A stretch of DNA of 27,824 nucleotides. Origin: DATKUC01 sp964577375 (GTDB taxonomy: Bacteria > Spirochaetota > Spirochaetia > DSM-27196 > DATKUC01). This document shows positions 7,406-13,927 of the stretch, one piece after another. A program made the translations under genes and the position numbers. The notes beneath the pieces were generated by a model that worked only from the letters and a program-made list of their open reading frames with translations, was not told where the DNA came from and did no database searches. Position 1 is the stretch's first letter. Every line of letters begins with the position of its first letter. The stretch is taken from positions 1-27,824 of the forward strand of contig CAZNYW010000057.1 of assembly GCA_964577375.1 (NCBI GenBank), given 5' to 3'.

Positions 7406-7861
7406 ATGATCCCGCCGAAGGTACAGCAGATACTCGAACGGAACGGTCTCGAAGCCCTGGAGTTCGAACCGGGCAGCACTCCAACTGCTCAGATGGCGGC
7501 CGACCGCATAGGCGTTGCAGTTGCTCAGATAGCCAAATCGATCCTGGTTTCCGGCAAGGACGGGCGATTCCGCATGGTTGTGCTCCCGGGGGACCGGAAG
7601 CTTTCCTCTTCGAAGATCAAGAAGGTCACCGGCGCAAAGCACAGTATGGCCTCCGCCGAGGATACCGAACGGATAACGGGATTTCGTCCCGGCGGTGTCT
7701 GCCCGTTCGGTGTCGGGGATGTGGAAGTCCTGATCGACCGCGGGCTTGAACAGTATTCCACGATATATCCTGCGGCGGGAACCGATGCGACCGGCGTTCC
7801 CATGACCTTCTCACAGCTGGTCACCATCACCGGCGCTTCGGTCTGCGACATAGCCGACTGA
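7406..7861 (+). CDS. YbaK/ProX-type aminoacyl-tRNA editing domain protein
   Basis: A stand-alone trans-editing domain of 151 residues that hydrolyses misacylated tRNA, such as Cys-tRNA(Pro) or Ala-tRNA(Pro), in the cytoplasm. The family features visible are PTAQMAADRIGVAVAQIAKS with its conserved lysine, the strand FRMVVLPGDRKLSSSKIKK, the loop GFRPGGVCPFG and the late tyrosine-rich IYPAAGT followed by FSQLVTITGA. ATG 7406 is chosen over an in-frame TTG at 7358 because AGGA lies eight bases upstream and the domain begins there. Which tRNA is edited cannot be said. After it, 7862-7936 holds no feature I recognise other than the next ribosome site. Confidence 0.85.
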   Translation: MIPPKVQQILERNGLEALEFEPGSTPTAQMAADRIGVAVAQIAKSILVSGKDGRFRMVVLPGDRKLSSSKIKKVTGAKHSMASAEDTERITGFRPGGVCPFGVGDVEVLIDRGLEQYSTIYPAAGTDATGVPMTFSQLVTITGASVCDIAD

Positions 7862-7936
7862 CACATTTCATCGCTTTCACTGCAACCTTCAATCCCGCTC
7901 CGGCGTCAGTACAGGTATTCCCTGCTGGAGCGTGTC

Positions 7937-9529
7937 ATGGAGTTTACGAATTTCCTGCTCGTCTACCCTGAAATCCCCGCCACCTACTGGAGCTACAAGC
8001 ATGCGCTGTCGTTCATCGGCAAGCGTGCGCTGATGCCGCCGCTTGGCCTGGCGACGATTGCCGCGATGATCCCGGACCATCTAAGCTGCCGGGTCCTCGA
8101 CATGAATGTCCGGTCCCTTACCGACGATGATCTGCTGGCCACGGACATGGTACTTCTGTCGGCGATGCTGGTTCAGAAGGACTCCTTCCACGAGGTAGTC
8201 GCCAGGTGCAACCGGCTCGGCGTGCCGGTTGCCGCAGGCGGACCGTATCCGACATCCTGTCCGGAGGAGATGGCGGGTGTGGATCACCTGGTGCTGAACG
8301 AAGGCGAGGTGACCTTTCCGCCCTTTCTGGAGGATTTCCAGCTCGGCAGGCTCAAACGGGTCTACTCGGATGCGCAGCGGCCCGATATCCGGCTTTCGCC
8401 GGTGCCGCGGTTCGAGCTTCTCGAGCTCGAATGGTACGACACAATCCCGTTCCAGTTTTCGCGCGGCTGCCCGTTCAACTGCGAATTCTGTGACATCGTG
8501 CACCTGTTCGGAAACGTTCCTCGGACCAAGACGGCCGAGCAGTTTGTCTGCGAGCTCGATGCGGCCTACAGGACCGGTTTTCGCGGCAGCGCGTTCATCG
8601 TTGACGACAACTTCATAGGAAACCGACGGCAGGTGAAAGTGCTCCTGCGGGCGGTCGCGGCCTGGCAGTCCGAGCACGGCATGCCATACCATCTTGCGAC
8701 CGAGGCAAGCATCAATCTCGCCGAGGACGATGAGCTGCTCGATCTGATGGTGGCCGCAGGCTTCGTAATGACCTTCATCGGTATCGAGAGTCCCTCTACC
8801 GCCGCGCTGTCAGAGGCAAACAAAGCGCAGAATCTGCGCTACGATGTCGCCGAGGCGGTGCAGAGGATCCAGCGTCGCGGAATCGAGGTGACCGCCGGTT
8901 TCATCATCGGCTTCGACACCGACTCCGCCGACATCTTCGACCGGCAGATCGAATACGTCAGACAGCTCGGGATACCCATAGCCATGGTCGGACTCCTGAT
9001 GGCTCTTCCCCATACGCAGCTGTGGCAGCGGCTGCAGCAGGAAGGCCGTATCCTGACGGGCTCCGATGGAAACAACACCCACGGCATCAGTCTCAACTTC
9101 CGGCCGCGGCTGGACCCGGATGCGCTCGTCACCGGGTACCAGCGCGTCCTGCGTGAGATCTACCGGCCGCGTGCCTACTTTGCCCGCTGTCTCTCGCTGC
9201 TTCGCCGTTACCCGGATCACATGCCCAACGAAAACATCCGTGCGGACCGGCACATAGGATTCCGTGAGGTGTCGGGACTTTTCCGCTCGCTCTTGAGACA
9301 GACCTTCTCCTGGTACGGTTTTGCCTACCTGGGTTACCTGATCCGGGCCCTCGCGCTCAAACCGGGCTACGTCGTGCGTGTGTTCACCATGGCTGTCCAG
9401 GGACACCATCTTCTCACCATCACCAGAGAGCTGCTCAAAGGAGGGAACCGCAGAAGCGTCTCCCGCCGCGAGCGGAGGGTGCCGGTGGAAGCTCTGCCTT
9501 TGATAACGGAATCCGAAGTGATACGATAG
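7937..9529 (+). CDS. B12-binding radical SAM protein with C-terminal DUF4070-like region
   Basis: A 530-residue class B radical SAM enzyme. Residues 1-150 form a cobalamin-binding-like Rossmann domain (LLVYPEIP, ALMPPLGLATIAAMIP, PVAAGGPYPTS, DHLVLNEGE). The SAM-cluster motif CxxxCxxC is C178, C182 and C185 in SRGCPFNCEFCDI. GIESPSTAALSEANKAQN and GFIIGFDTDSADIFD are typical of the DUF4070-containing group, to which hopanoid methylases of the HpnP/HpnR type also belong. The B12 domain lacks an obvious DxHxxG cobalamin ligand, as is common in this group. The product is unknown; methylation of an unactivated carbon in a lipid or natural product is the usual family chemistry. TGGAG precedes the ATG. 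Confidence 0.85.
   Translation: MEFTNFLLVYPEIPATYWSYKHALSFIGKRALMPPLGLATIAAMIPDHLSCRVLDMNVRSLTDDDLLATDMVLLSAMLVQKDSFHEVVARCNRLGVPVAAGGPYPTSCPEEMAGVDHLVLNEGEVTFPPFLEDFQLGRLKRVYSDAQRPDIRLSPVPRFELLELEWYDTIPFQFSRGCPFNCEFCDIVHLFGNVPRTKTAEQFVCELDAAYRTGFRGSAFIVDDNFIGNRRQVKVLLRAVAAWQSEHGMPYHLATEASINLAEDDELLDLMVAAGFVMTFIGIESPSTAALSEANKAQNLRYDVAEAVQRIQRRGIEVTAGFIIGFDTDSADIFDRQIEYVRQLGIPIAMVGLLMALPHTQLWQRLQQEGRILTGSDGNNTHGISLNFRPRLDPDALVTGYQRVLREIYRPRAYFARCLSLLRRYPDHMPNENIRADRHIGFREVSGLFRSLLRQTFSWYGFAYLGYLIRALALKPGYVVRVFTMAVQGHHLLTITRELLKGGNRRSVSRRERRVPVEALPLITESEVIR
9500..9527 (+). promoter_or_regulatory. Promoter for the ECF sigma operon, inside the end of the radical SAM gene
   Basis: TTGATA (9500-9505) and TACGAT (9522-9527) with a 16-bp spacer match the consensus 5/6 and 4/6. 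The predicted start is near 9534, about 35 nt before the ATG at 9570. An ECF-type GGAAT (9508) and CGTC (9533) are also present, but their spacing of 20 bp is longer than usual, so autoregulation is not supported by sequence. Confidence 0.4.
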
Positions 9530-9569
9530 GAGCGTCGATTGATCCAGCTGAGCAAAGAGAGGAGTACCC

Positions 9570-9929
9570 ATGGAATCGGTTCCTTCGGCCGCCGCGCAGG
9601 TCATGGTAACGGTGATCCCGATCGTCGGTATCGTGATGGGATCGGTGGTCATCTTCTTCTACCTCATGTGGCGGCACAAGCAACGGATGTTGATGATCGA
9701 GAAAGGAATGACACCGCATCAGCAGTTCGATATTTCCACATTCAGTCTGCTCGCCGGGCTGCTCAACCTGAGCGTTGGCCTGGTCCTGACGCTCTTCTTT
9801 CTCCTGAAAGAGGGCGCGAGCTACAGCGCGCTCGGAGGCCTGGTTCCGCTCTCCGTGGGGCTGAGCCTGGTGATTTTCTACTGGTCGCGGGTCGGCAAGC
9901 GCTCACCCGGCAACCGCCGAGAAGGATGA
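9570..9929 (+). CDS. DUF6249-like small membrane protein
   Basis: A 119-residue protein with three predicted membrane segments: about residues 13-34 (MVTVIPIVGIVMGSVVIFFY), 57-79 and 86-106. A short cytoplasmic loop HKQRMLMIEKGM separates the first two. The loop phrase MIEKGMTP and the gene order before an ECF sigma factor and an anti-sigma factor agree with the DUF6249 family, which often sits in such operons. The function is not known; it may modulate the anti-sigma factor. GAGGAG lies five bases before ATG 9570 and the stop overlaps the sigma factor's ATG, so the three genes are translationally coupled. Confidence 0.7.
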   Translation: MESVPSAAAQVMVTVIPIVGIVMGSVVIFFYLMWRHKQRMLMIEKGMTPHQQFDISTFSLLAGLLNLSVGLVLTLFFLLKEGASYSALGGLVPLSVGLSLVIFYWSRVGKRSPGNRREG

Positions 9930-10489
9930 ACCGGACAGGCTCGGAAATTCCAGACAATCAGCTCATCGCGCAGATCACCGGCGGCGATACCGAGGCTTTC
10001 CGGCACATTGTCGAGAGGTACCAGGCGCCGGTTTTTGCCATGGGACTCCGCTTCCTGCGAAACCGTGAAGCCGCCGAGGACTATGCGCAGGAGGTATTTC
10101 TCCGCGCCTTCAGGAGCCTCGGTACCTATCGCGGCGAGGCGCGTTTCTACTCCTGGCTGATGCGTGTTGCCTACCATATGGCGATAGACGCAAGCGGCGG
10201 CAGGCGGCGCGACCAGAGTCTCGGGGATGCTGAAATCGTCGACCACTCGCGGACACCGGAACAGCAGCTGCTGTACGTTCAGACGGCGGAAGCGGTTCGC
10301 GAGGCGATGCGGGATCTTCCACCCCATCATGCGGTCTGTATCGATCTGTACTTCTTTTTCGATCTCAGGTACGAAGAGATCAGCACGATGACAGGTTTTC
10401 CAATGAACACGATAAAATCTCATATCAGGCGGGCGAAGGCGAAGCTTCGCAGATCGCTGGGCGAAACGATCGAAGGGGGCCCAAGATGA
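9926..10489 (+). CDS. ECF (sigma70-family group 4) RNA polymerase sigma factor
   Basis: A 187-residue alternative sigma factor. Region 2 spans about residues 20-95 (FRHIVERYQAPVFAMGLRFL, EDYAQEVFLRAFRSL, SWLMRVAYHMAID). Region 4 spans about 125-180, with a helix-turn-helix YEEISTMTGFPMNTIKSHIRRAKAKLRR. There is no region 1 or 3, as in ECF factors. The start ATG 9926 overlaps the previous stop (ATGA) and follows GAGAAGG; an in-frame extension upstream is a shadow of the preceding gene. It overlaps the anti-sigma gene downstream. The regulon cannot be deduced from the window. Confidence 0.93.
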   Translation: MNRTGSEIPDNQLIAQITGGDTEAFRHIVERYQAPVFAMGLRFLRNREAAEDYAQEVFLRAFRSLGTYRGEARFYSWLMRVAYHMAIDASGGRRRDQSLGDAEIVDHSRTPEQQLLYVQTAEAVREAMRDLPPHHAVCIDLYFFFDLRYEEISTMTGFPMNTIKSHIRRAKAKLRRSLGETIEGGPR

Positions 10490-11004
10490 CGTGCGAACAG
10501 GCGATGTCCGAGTACTTCGATCTCGATCGAGGAGAGTCTCCTGCCGGGACTCTCGCCGATCACCTTCGCAGCTGTCCCAATTGCAGCAGCCTGGTGCTCA
10601 AGATCGACAGTGGACTGGAGATCCTCTCGGAGCAGACCCTGCGCCGGGACGCGGAGCGCTGGCCGGAAGCGGAGCTCCGGCCGGAGCTGTTCGTCCAGTC
10701 GGTGATGGCGAGAGTTCGCGAGGAATCCGCTGCCGTCGATGAGGACGCGCCGGAGGAGCAGAACCTGCTTTCGCGATGGATCGTGGTGGGGGTGATTATT
10801 CTGGCGGCGATACCGCTCTCCTCTTTCAGCGACTCACTCAGCTGGCTGAGTCAGCTTATCGGAAGCAGACTGGATTTTCCGCTCCACCTGGTGCTCGGGC
10901 TGGCGTTCACGATCTACGCGCTGTTCTTCATCGGCTCGCATCTCAAGGAGCTTTCGCGACGGCTCCATCTGAAACCGCCGCACACGTCCGGACCGTTCCG
11001 CTGA
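10486..11004 (+). CDS. Zinc-type anti-sigma factor with two membrane helices
   Basis: The N terminus carries HxxxCxxC (H26, C30, C33 in DHLRSCPNC), the ZAS-type zinc motif that binds ECF sigma factors; C3 in MTCEQAM could be the fourth ligand. The remainder holds an acidic linker and two hydrophobic segments, about residues 95-113 (SRWIVVGVIILAAIPLSSF) and 132-153. The cytoplasmic N-terminal domain would hold the adjacent sigma factor until a signal is sensed at the membrane. ATGA overlap with the sigma gene gives matched synthesis. Only two bases separate its stop from that of the convergent aroE. Confidence 0.85.
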   Translation: MTCEQAMSEYFDLDRGESPAGTLADHLRSCPNCSSLVLKIDSGLEILSEQTLRRDAERWPEAELRPELFVQSVMARVREESAAVDEDAPEEQNLLSRWIVVGVIILAAIPLSSFSDSLSWLSQLIGSRLDFPLHLVLGLAFTIYALFFIGSHLKELSRRLHLKPPHTSGPFR

Positions 11005-11006
11005 TT

Positions 11007-11876
11007 CTATTTGCCGAAGATTCCCAGAAGCGCGTCCCGCATGACGCGCGGCTCCGCGTCCACTCCGGTCCAGTATTTGATTCCGATGACGCCCTGGTTG
11101 ACGAGCATTTCCAGCCCGTCGATTACCTTGCAGCCCCGGCTCTCCGCCGTCTCGACCAGGTGCGTGCGCGGCGGATTGGGTATGACGTCGGCAACCACCA
11201 TTTCAGCTCGGAGGCTGTCGAAATCCAGGTTCAGCTTCGCCTTCGTATCGGGAAAAAGACCGATTGAGGTGGCATTGATCACGATATCGCTGTCTCCGGG
11301 CACCGAGTAGGTCCTGTCCCAGAGGACAAAGTCGACCGGAATATCGAGCCGGCTCTCGAGCAACCCCGCGAGCTCGCGTCCGCGGGTTTCGTTCCGGTTG
11401 ACCACCGTTATGTGCGCGGCTCCCGCCAGCCCGACCTCAACGCCTATGGCGCGCGCGGCGCCGCCGGCGCCGAACATGACCATTCGCTTGCCCTTCGGAT
11501 CGACGCGGGATTCGAGCGCCTTCACGAAACCCTTCCCGTCGGTATTCTCTCCAATCAGCTTGTCGCCCCGGCGAACCACGCAGTTGACCGCACCCATGAG
11601 CTCCGCCGATTTTCCGAGTCCGTCGAGATGCTGGATGACCGATACCTTGTGCGGAATGGTGCAGTTGAATCCGGCGAATCCCATTGCGCGCGCCCCGCGG
11701 ACTGCGTCGCCGAGGCCCGTCGGATCGACCTCGATGGTCAGATAGCGCCAGTCCAGCTGGTGATGACGGTAGGCCGCCTCCACCATCGGCTGCGTGGGGT
11801 TCTCCGCCACCGGTTTCCCGAAAACGGCCGTAAGCTCCTGCTTGAAGCTCAATTCGGCTTTCGACTTTTTGCTCAT
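11007..11876 (-). CDS. aroE: Shikimate dehydrogenase family protein with divergent substrate-binding loop
   Basis: AroE reduces 3-dehydroshikimate to shikimate with NADPH in aromatic amino acid synthesis. Visible are the catalytic K77 in NCTIPHKVSV, N98 in GAVNCVV, D113 in ENTDGKGF, the NADP loop MVMFGAGGAARA, INATSIGLFP, and Q in MLVNQGVIGIKYWTG. The usual N-terminal substrate motif PIxHSxSP is replaced by KPVAENPTQP, so the two serines that hold the shikimate carboxylate are absent. The protein may belong to an AroE-like subgroup with a modified ligand. ATG 11876 is favoured over ATG 11888 because GGAG lies six bases before it; the upstream ATG itself would overlap that site. The length of 289 residues is normal. 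Confidence 0.85.
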   Translation of the reverse strand: MSKKSKAELSFKQELTAVFGKPVAENPTQPMVEAAYRHHQLDWRYLTIEVDPTGLGDAVRGARAMGFAGFNCTIPHKVSVIQHLDGLGKSAELMGAVNCVVRRGDKLIGENTDGKGFVKALESRVDPKGKRMVMFGAGGAARAIGVEVGLAGAAHITVVNRNETRGRELAGLLESRLDIPVDFVLWDRTYSVPGDSDIVINATSIGLFPDTKAKLNLDFDSLRAEMVVADVIPNPPRTHLVETAESRGCKVIDGLEMLVNQGVIGIKYWTGVDAEPRVMRDALLGIFGK

Positions 11877-11899
11877 GTCCGGCTCCATCCTTTTGACGC

Positions 11900-11928
11900 A
11901 TTGTACAACGACCCCGACCGAAAGTCAT
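11900..11928 (-). promoter_or_regulatory. Promoter for aroE
   Basis: On the minus strand ATGACT (11923-11928) and TACAAT (11900-11905) are 17 bp apart. They match the consensus 4/6 and 5/6. The predicted start near 11893 leaves a leader of only about 17 nt, most of which is the ribosome site. Confidence 0.55.
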
Positions 11929-11959
11929 CGGATTGTAACGCGGCCCCGAAAAGGTTAGG

Positions 11960-12337
11960 ATGAAGGAACGGGGAAACATAGTGAAAATCAGTGAAATAGC
12001 GGAAGCCGTAGACGGCCGCGTTGTCTGCGGGGAGTCCTATCCGGCGGGGTGGCAAGAGCGTGAGATCGAGTTCGGCTTTTCGTCCGATCTCATGAGCGAC
12101 GTCCTCACCATCTCGGCCGAGCCGGTGCTCCTCATCACCGGACTCGCCGCTATCCAGACGATTCGAACCGCCGCAATTGCCGACATCGCCTGTGTTCTCC
12201 TTGTCCGGAACAAGCACGCTACCGGCGACATGAAGAGCCTTGCCGCCGAGTACGGCATGGTGCTCATCGAGAGCGGCATATCGATGTTCCGGGCGAGCGC
12301 ACTCCTCCACGACAGGGGCCTGAAACCGGTCTACTGA
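11960..12337 (+). CDS. Stand-alone DRTGG-domain protein
   Basis: A 125-residue protein that is essentially one DRTGG domain: KISEIAEAVDGRVVCGE, GFSSDLMSDVLTISAEPVLLITGLA, VLLVRNKHA, and the end GMVLIESGISMFRASALLHDRGLKPVY. DRTGG domains occur in phosphotransacetylases and CBS proteins and as single-domain proteins of unknown ligand. Two starts are possible: ATG 11960 with AAAAGG five bases upstream, or GTG 11981, which begins exactly at the domain. It diverges from aroE with an 80-bp spacer. I assign no reaction. Confidence 0.75.
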   Translation: MKERGNIVKISEIAEAVDGRVVCGESYPAGWQEREIEFGFSSDLMSDVLTISAEPVLLITGLAAIQTIRTAAIADIACVLLVRNKHATGDMKSLAAEYGMVLIESGISMFRASALLHDRGLKPVY

Positions 12338-12362
12338 CCGCCCGGGCCGCCAAACGCATTGC

Positions 12363-12391
12363 ATGACAAATGACCCTTTTGGGTGTACTAT
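12363..12391 (+). promoter_or_regulatory. Promoter for the SH3/M48 operon
   Basis: ATGACA (12363-12368), a 17-bp spacer and TACTAT (12386-12391) match the consensus 5/6 and 4/6. Transcription would begin near 12398, leaving about 15 nt that contain the complete AGGAGG ribosome site at 12401. Confidence 0.55.
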
Positions 12392-12412
12392 TTCTCCCAC
12401 AGGAGGTGCAGT

Positions 12413-12889
12413 TTGAAAGGTACAGTCCTGGGGCTCCTCTTTCTTGCACTGACCGCAGGGGTCACCTTTGCGCAGTCGGAAATGAGCGTAACGGTCAGGG
12501 AAACGCAGGTGCGGGAACGGCCGTCATTTCTCGCGAAAGTGGTTGCTACCGTCAAGTACGGCGACCGTCTGACGGTGCTGAACCAGCAGAGCGGCTGGGT
12601 GCAGGTCCGATCCGGCGGCCAGCAGGGATGGATAAACGCCTCCGCGCTCACCGAAAAGAAGATTGTCTTCCAGGCGGGTTCCTCGAACGTATCGACCTCT
12701 GCATCGAGCAGTGAGGTTGCTCTTGCCGGCCGCGGGTTCAACAAGGAGGTCGAGGACAAATACGCCTCCGAGCAGAATCTCGACTATTCCGGTGTCGACC
12801 GGATGGAGCGCTACGGGAAGGATACTGCCACGCTGATCGCATTCATGGAGGCGGCAAAACTGCACTTCGATGAGGGAGGTGCCCGATGA
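12413..12889 (+). CDS. Secreted bacterial SH3-domain protein
   Basis: An exported protein of 158 residues. A TTG start at 12413 is preceded by a perfect AGGAGG six bases upstream and opens directly into a signal peptide (KGTVLGLLFLALTAGVTFAQ, cleavage after VTFA). Residues about 22-82 form an SH3b fold: VRETQVRERPSFLAKVVATV, YGDRLTVL and GWVQVRSGGQQGWINASAL. Such domains bind peptidoglycan or protein partners in the envelope. The rest is a low-complexity serine linker followed by a helical tail with KEVEDKYASEQNLDY. It overlaps the M48 lipoprotease by ATGA, so the two are probably made together and may act together. An upstream in-frame ATG reading (from 12383) has no ribosome site and spoils the signal peptide. 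Confidence 0.82.
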   Translation: MKGTVLGLLFLALTAGVTFAQSEMSVTVRETQVRERPSFLAKVVATVKYGDRLTVLNQQSGWVQVRSGGQQGWINASALTEKKIVFQAGSSNVSTSASSSEVALAGRGFNKEVEDKYASEQNLDYSGVDRMERYGKDTATLIAFMEAAKLHFDEGGAR

Positions 12890-13833
12890 CGGTCAAGCGC
12901 GAAAGCGAAATCCGGCGACCGCTGCTCCCGATCGCAGCCGCGGCAGGGGCGCTCCTCATCGTTCTCCTTCTCCTCTCCGGCTGCAGCACGCTGAGCCAGA
13001 TCGGAACCACCGTCGGCGTTCAGCAGGGAGTCATCAGCGAGGATCAGGCCGCCTCGATCAACACGACCGCCCAGAACGTGGAGAAATCCTTTCAGGACAT
13101 TACACCGGAACAGGAATACTACATCGGCCGTGCCGTCGGTGCGGTCATTCTCAATCGCTACAGGACCTACGACAATCAGAAGGCCAACGACTATCTCAAT
13201 CTCCTCGGCCAGAGTCTCGCGCTCGTCTCGACGCGGCCGGTGCTCTATCAGGGATACCGGTTTCAGATCCTCGATTCGGAGGACATAAACGCACTGTCGA
13301 CTCCGAGCGGGCTCGTCTTTGTGACCCGCGGCCTCCTGCGGCTGGCAAAGAGTGAGGCCGAGGTAGCCGCCGTGCTCGCGCACGAAATCGGTCATATCGA
13401 GGACAAACACGCGCTCAAGGCGATCAAGACGTCGCGGATCACCTCAGCGTTCACCGCTGCGGGCCTGACCGGAGCGCAGATGGCCACAAACCAGAACGTC
13501 GCACAGCTCACGGCCGACTTCAGCGGTTCGATCAACGACATCACCCAGACGCTGGTGAACAGCGGCTATTCGCGTTCGGCGGAGACGGAGGCCGACAACG
13601 CTGCTGTGCAGATCCTCGAGCGTGCGGGCTACGATCCGCGGGCGCTGGTCAGCATCCTTCAGGCGATGCGCGCACGCGTCAAACCAGGAAGCGGGTTGGA
13701 TTTCTCGCGGACTCATCCGCTTCCGGCGGAACGGATCACCGAGGTCCAGAAGGTCATCGGCAACTACAACGCACCCGGGTACGACACTTCAGTGACCCGG
13801 CAGCGGTTCGAGCAGGCTCTGGGAGGCATCTGA
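12886..13833 (+). CDS. M48-family metalloprotease lipoprotein
   Basis: A zinc protease anchored to a membrane on the periplasmic side. A hydrophobic signal ends in the lipobox LLSGC, with C33 as lipidation site. The zinc motif HEIGH is H166-E167-H170, and the third ligand E235 is in SAETEADNAAVQ, followed by GYDPRALVSILQAM and a late SRTHPLPAERI that is usual in the BepA/YfgC-like group. Those proteins assist or degrade outer-membrane components. The length of 315 residues fits a protease without the TPR tail of BepA. It is coupled to the upstream SH3 gene and followed by a hairpin terminator. Confidence 0.9.
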   Translation: MTVKRESEIRRPLLPIAAAAGALLIVLLLLSGCSTLSQIGTTVGVQQGVISEDQAASINTTAQNVEKSFQDITPEQEYYIGRAVGAVILNRYRTYDNQKANDYLNLLGQSLALVSTRPVLYQGYRFQILDSEDINALSTPSGLVFVTRGLLRLAKSEAEVAAVLAHEIGHIEDKHALKAIKTSRITSAFTAAGLTGAQMATNQNVAQLTADFSGSINDITQTLVNSGYSRSAETEADNAAVQILERAGYDPRALVSILQAMRARVKPGSGLDFSRTHPLPAERITEVQKVIGNYNAPGYDTSVTRQRFEQALGGI

Positions 13834-13864
13834 CGCTCCGGCCGCCGGCCGAACCGACGACAGT

Positions 13865-13892
13865 GGCCCGGGCCAGCCTGCCCGGGCCGTTT
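13865..13892 (+). terminator. Hairpin terminator after the SH3/M48 operon
   Basis: GGCCCGGGC (13865-13873) and GCCCGGGCC (13880-13888) pair perfectly over nine bp around a six-base loop, followed by GTTT. The T run is short, so termination may be incomplete or Rho-assisted. Confidence 0.55.
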
Positions 13893-13927
13893 CGCACCCC
13901 AATCCGCGGCACCGAAAGGGGGACCCT

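Noticed and set aside
9508..9536. ECF-type autoregulatory promoter (GGAAT and CGTC) before the sigma operon
   Set aside because: The spacing of 20 bp is longer than the usual 16-17, and a better sigma70-type pair overlaps it.
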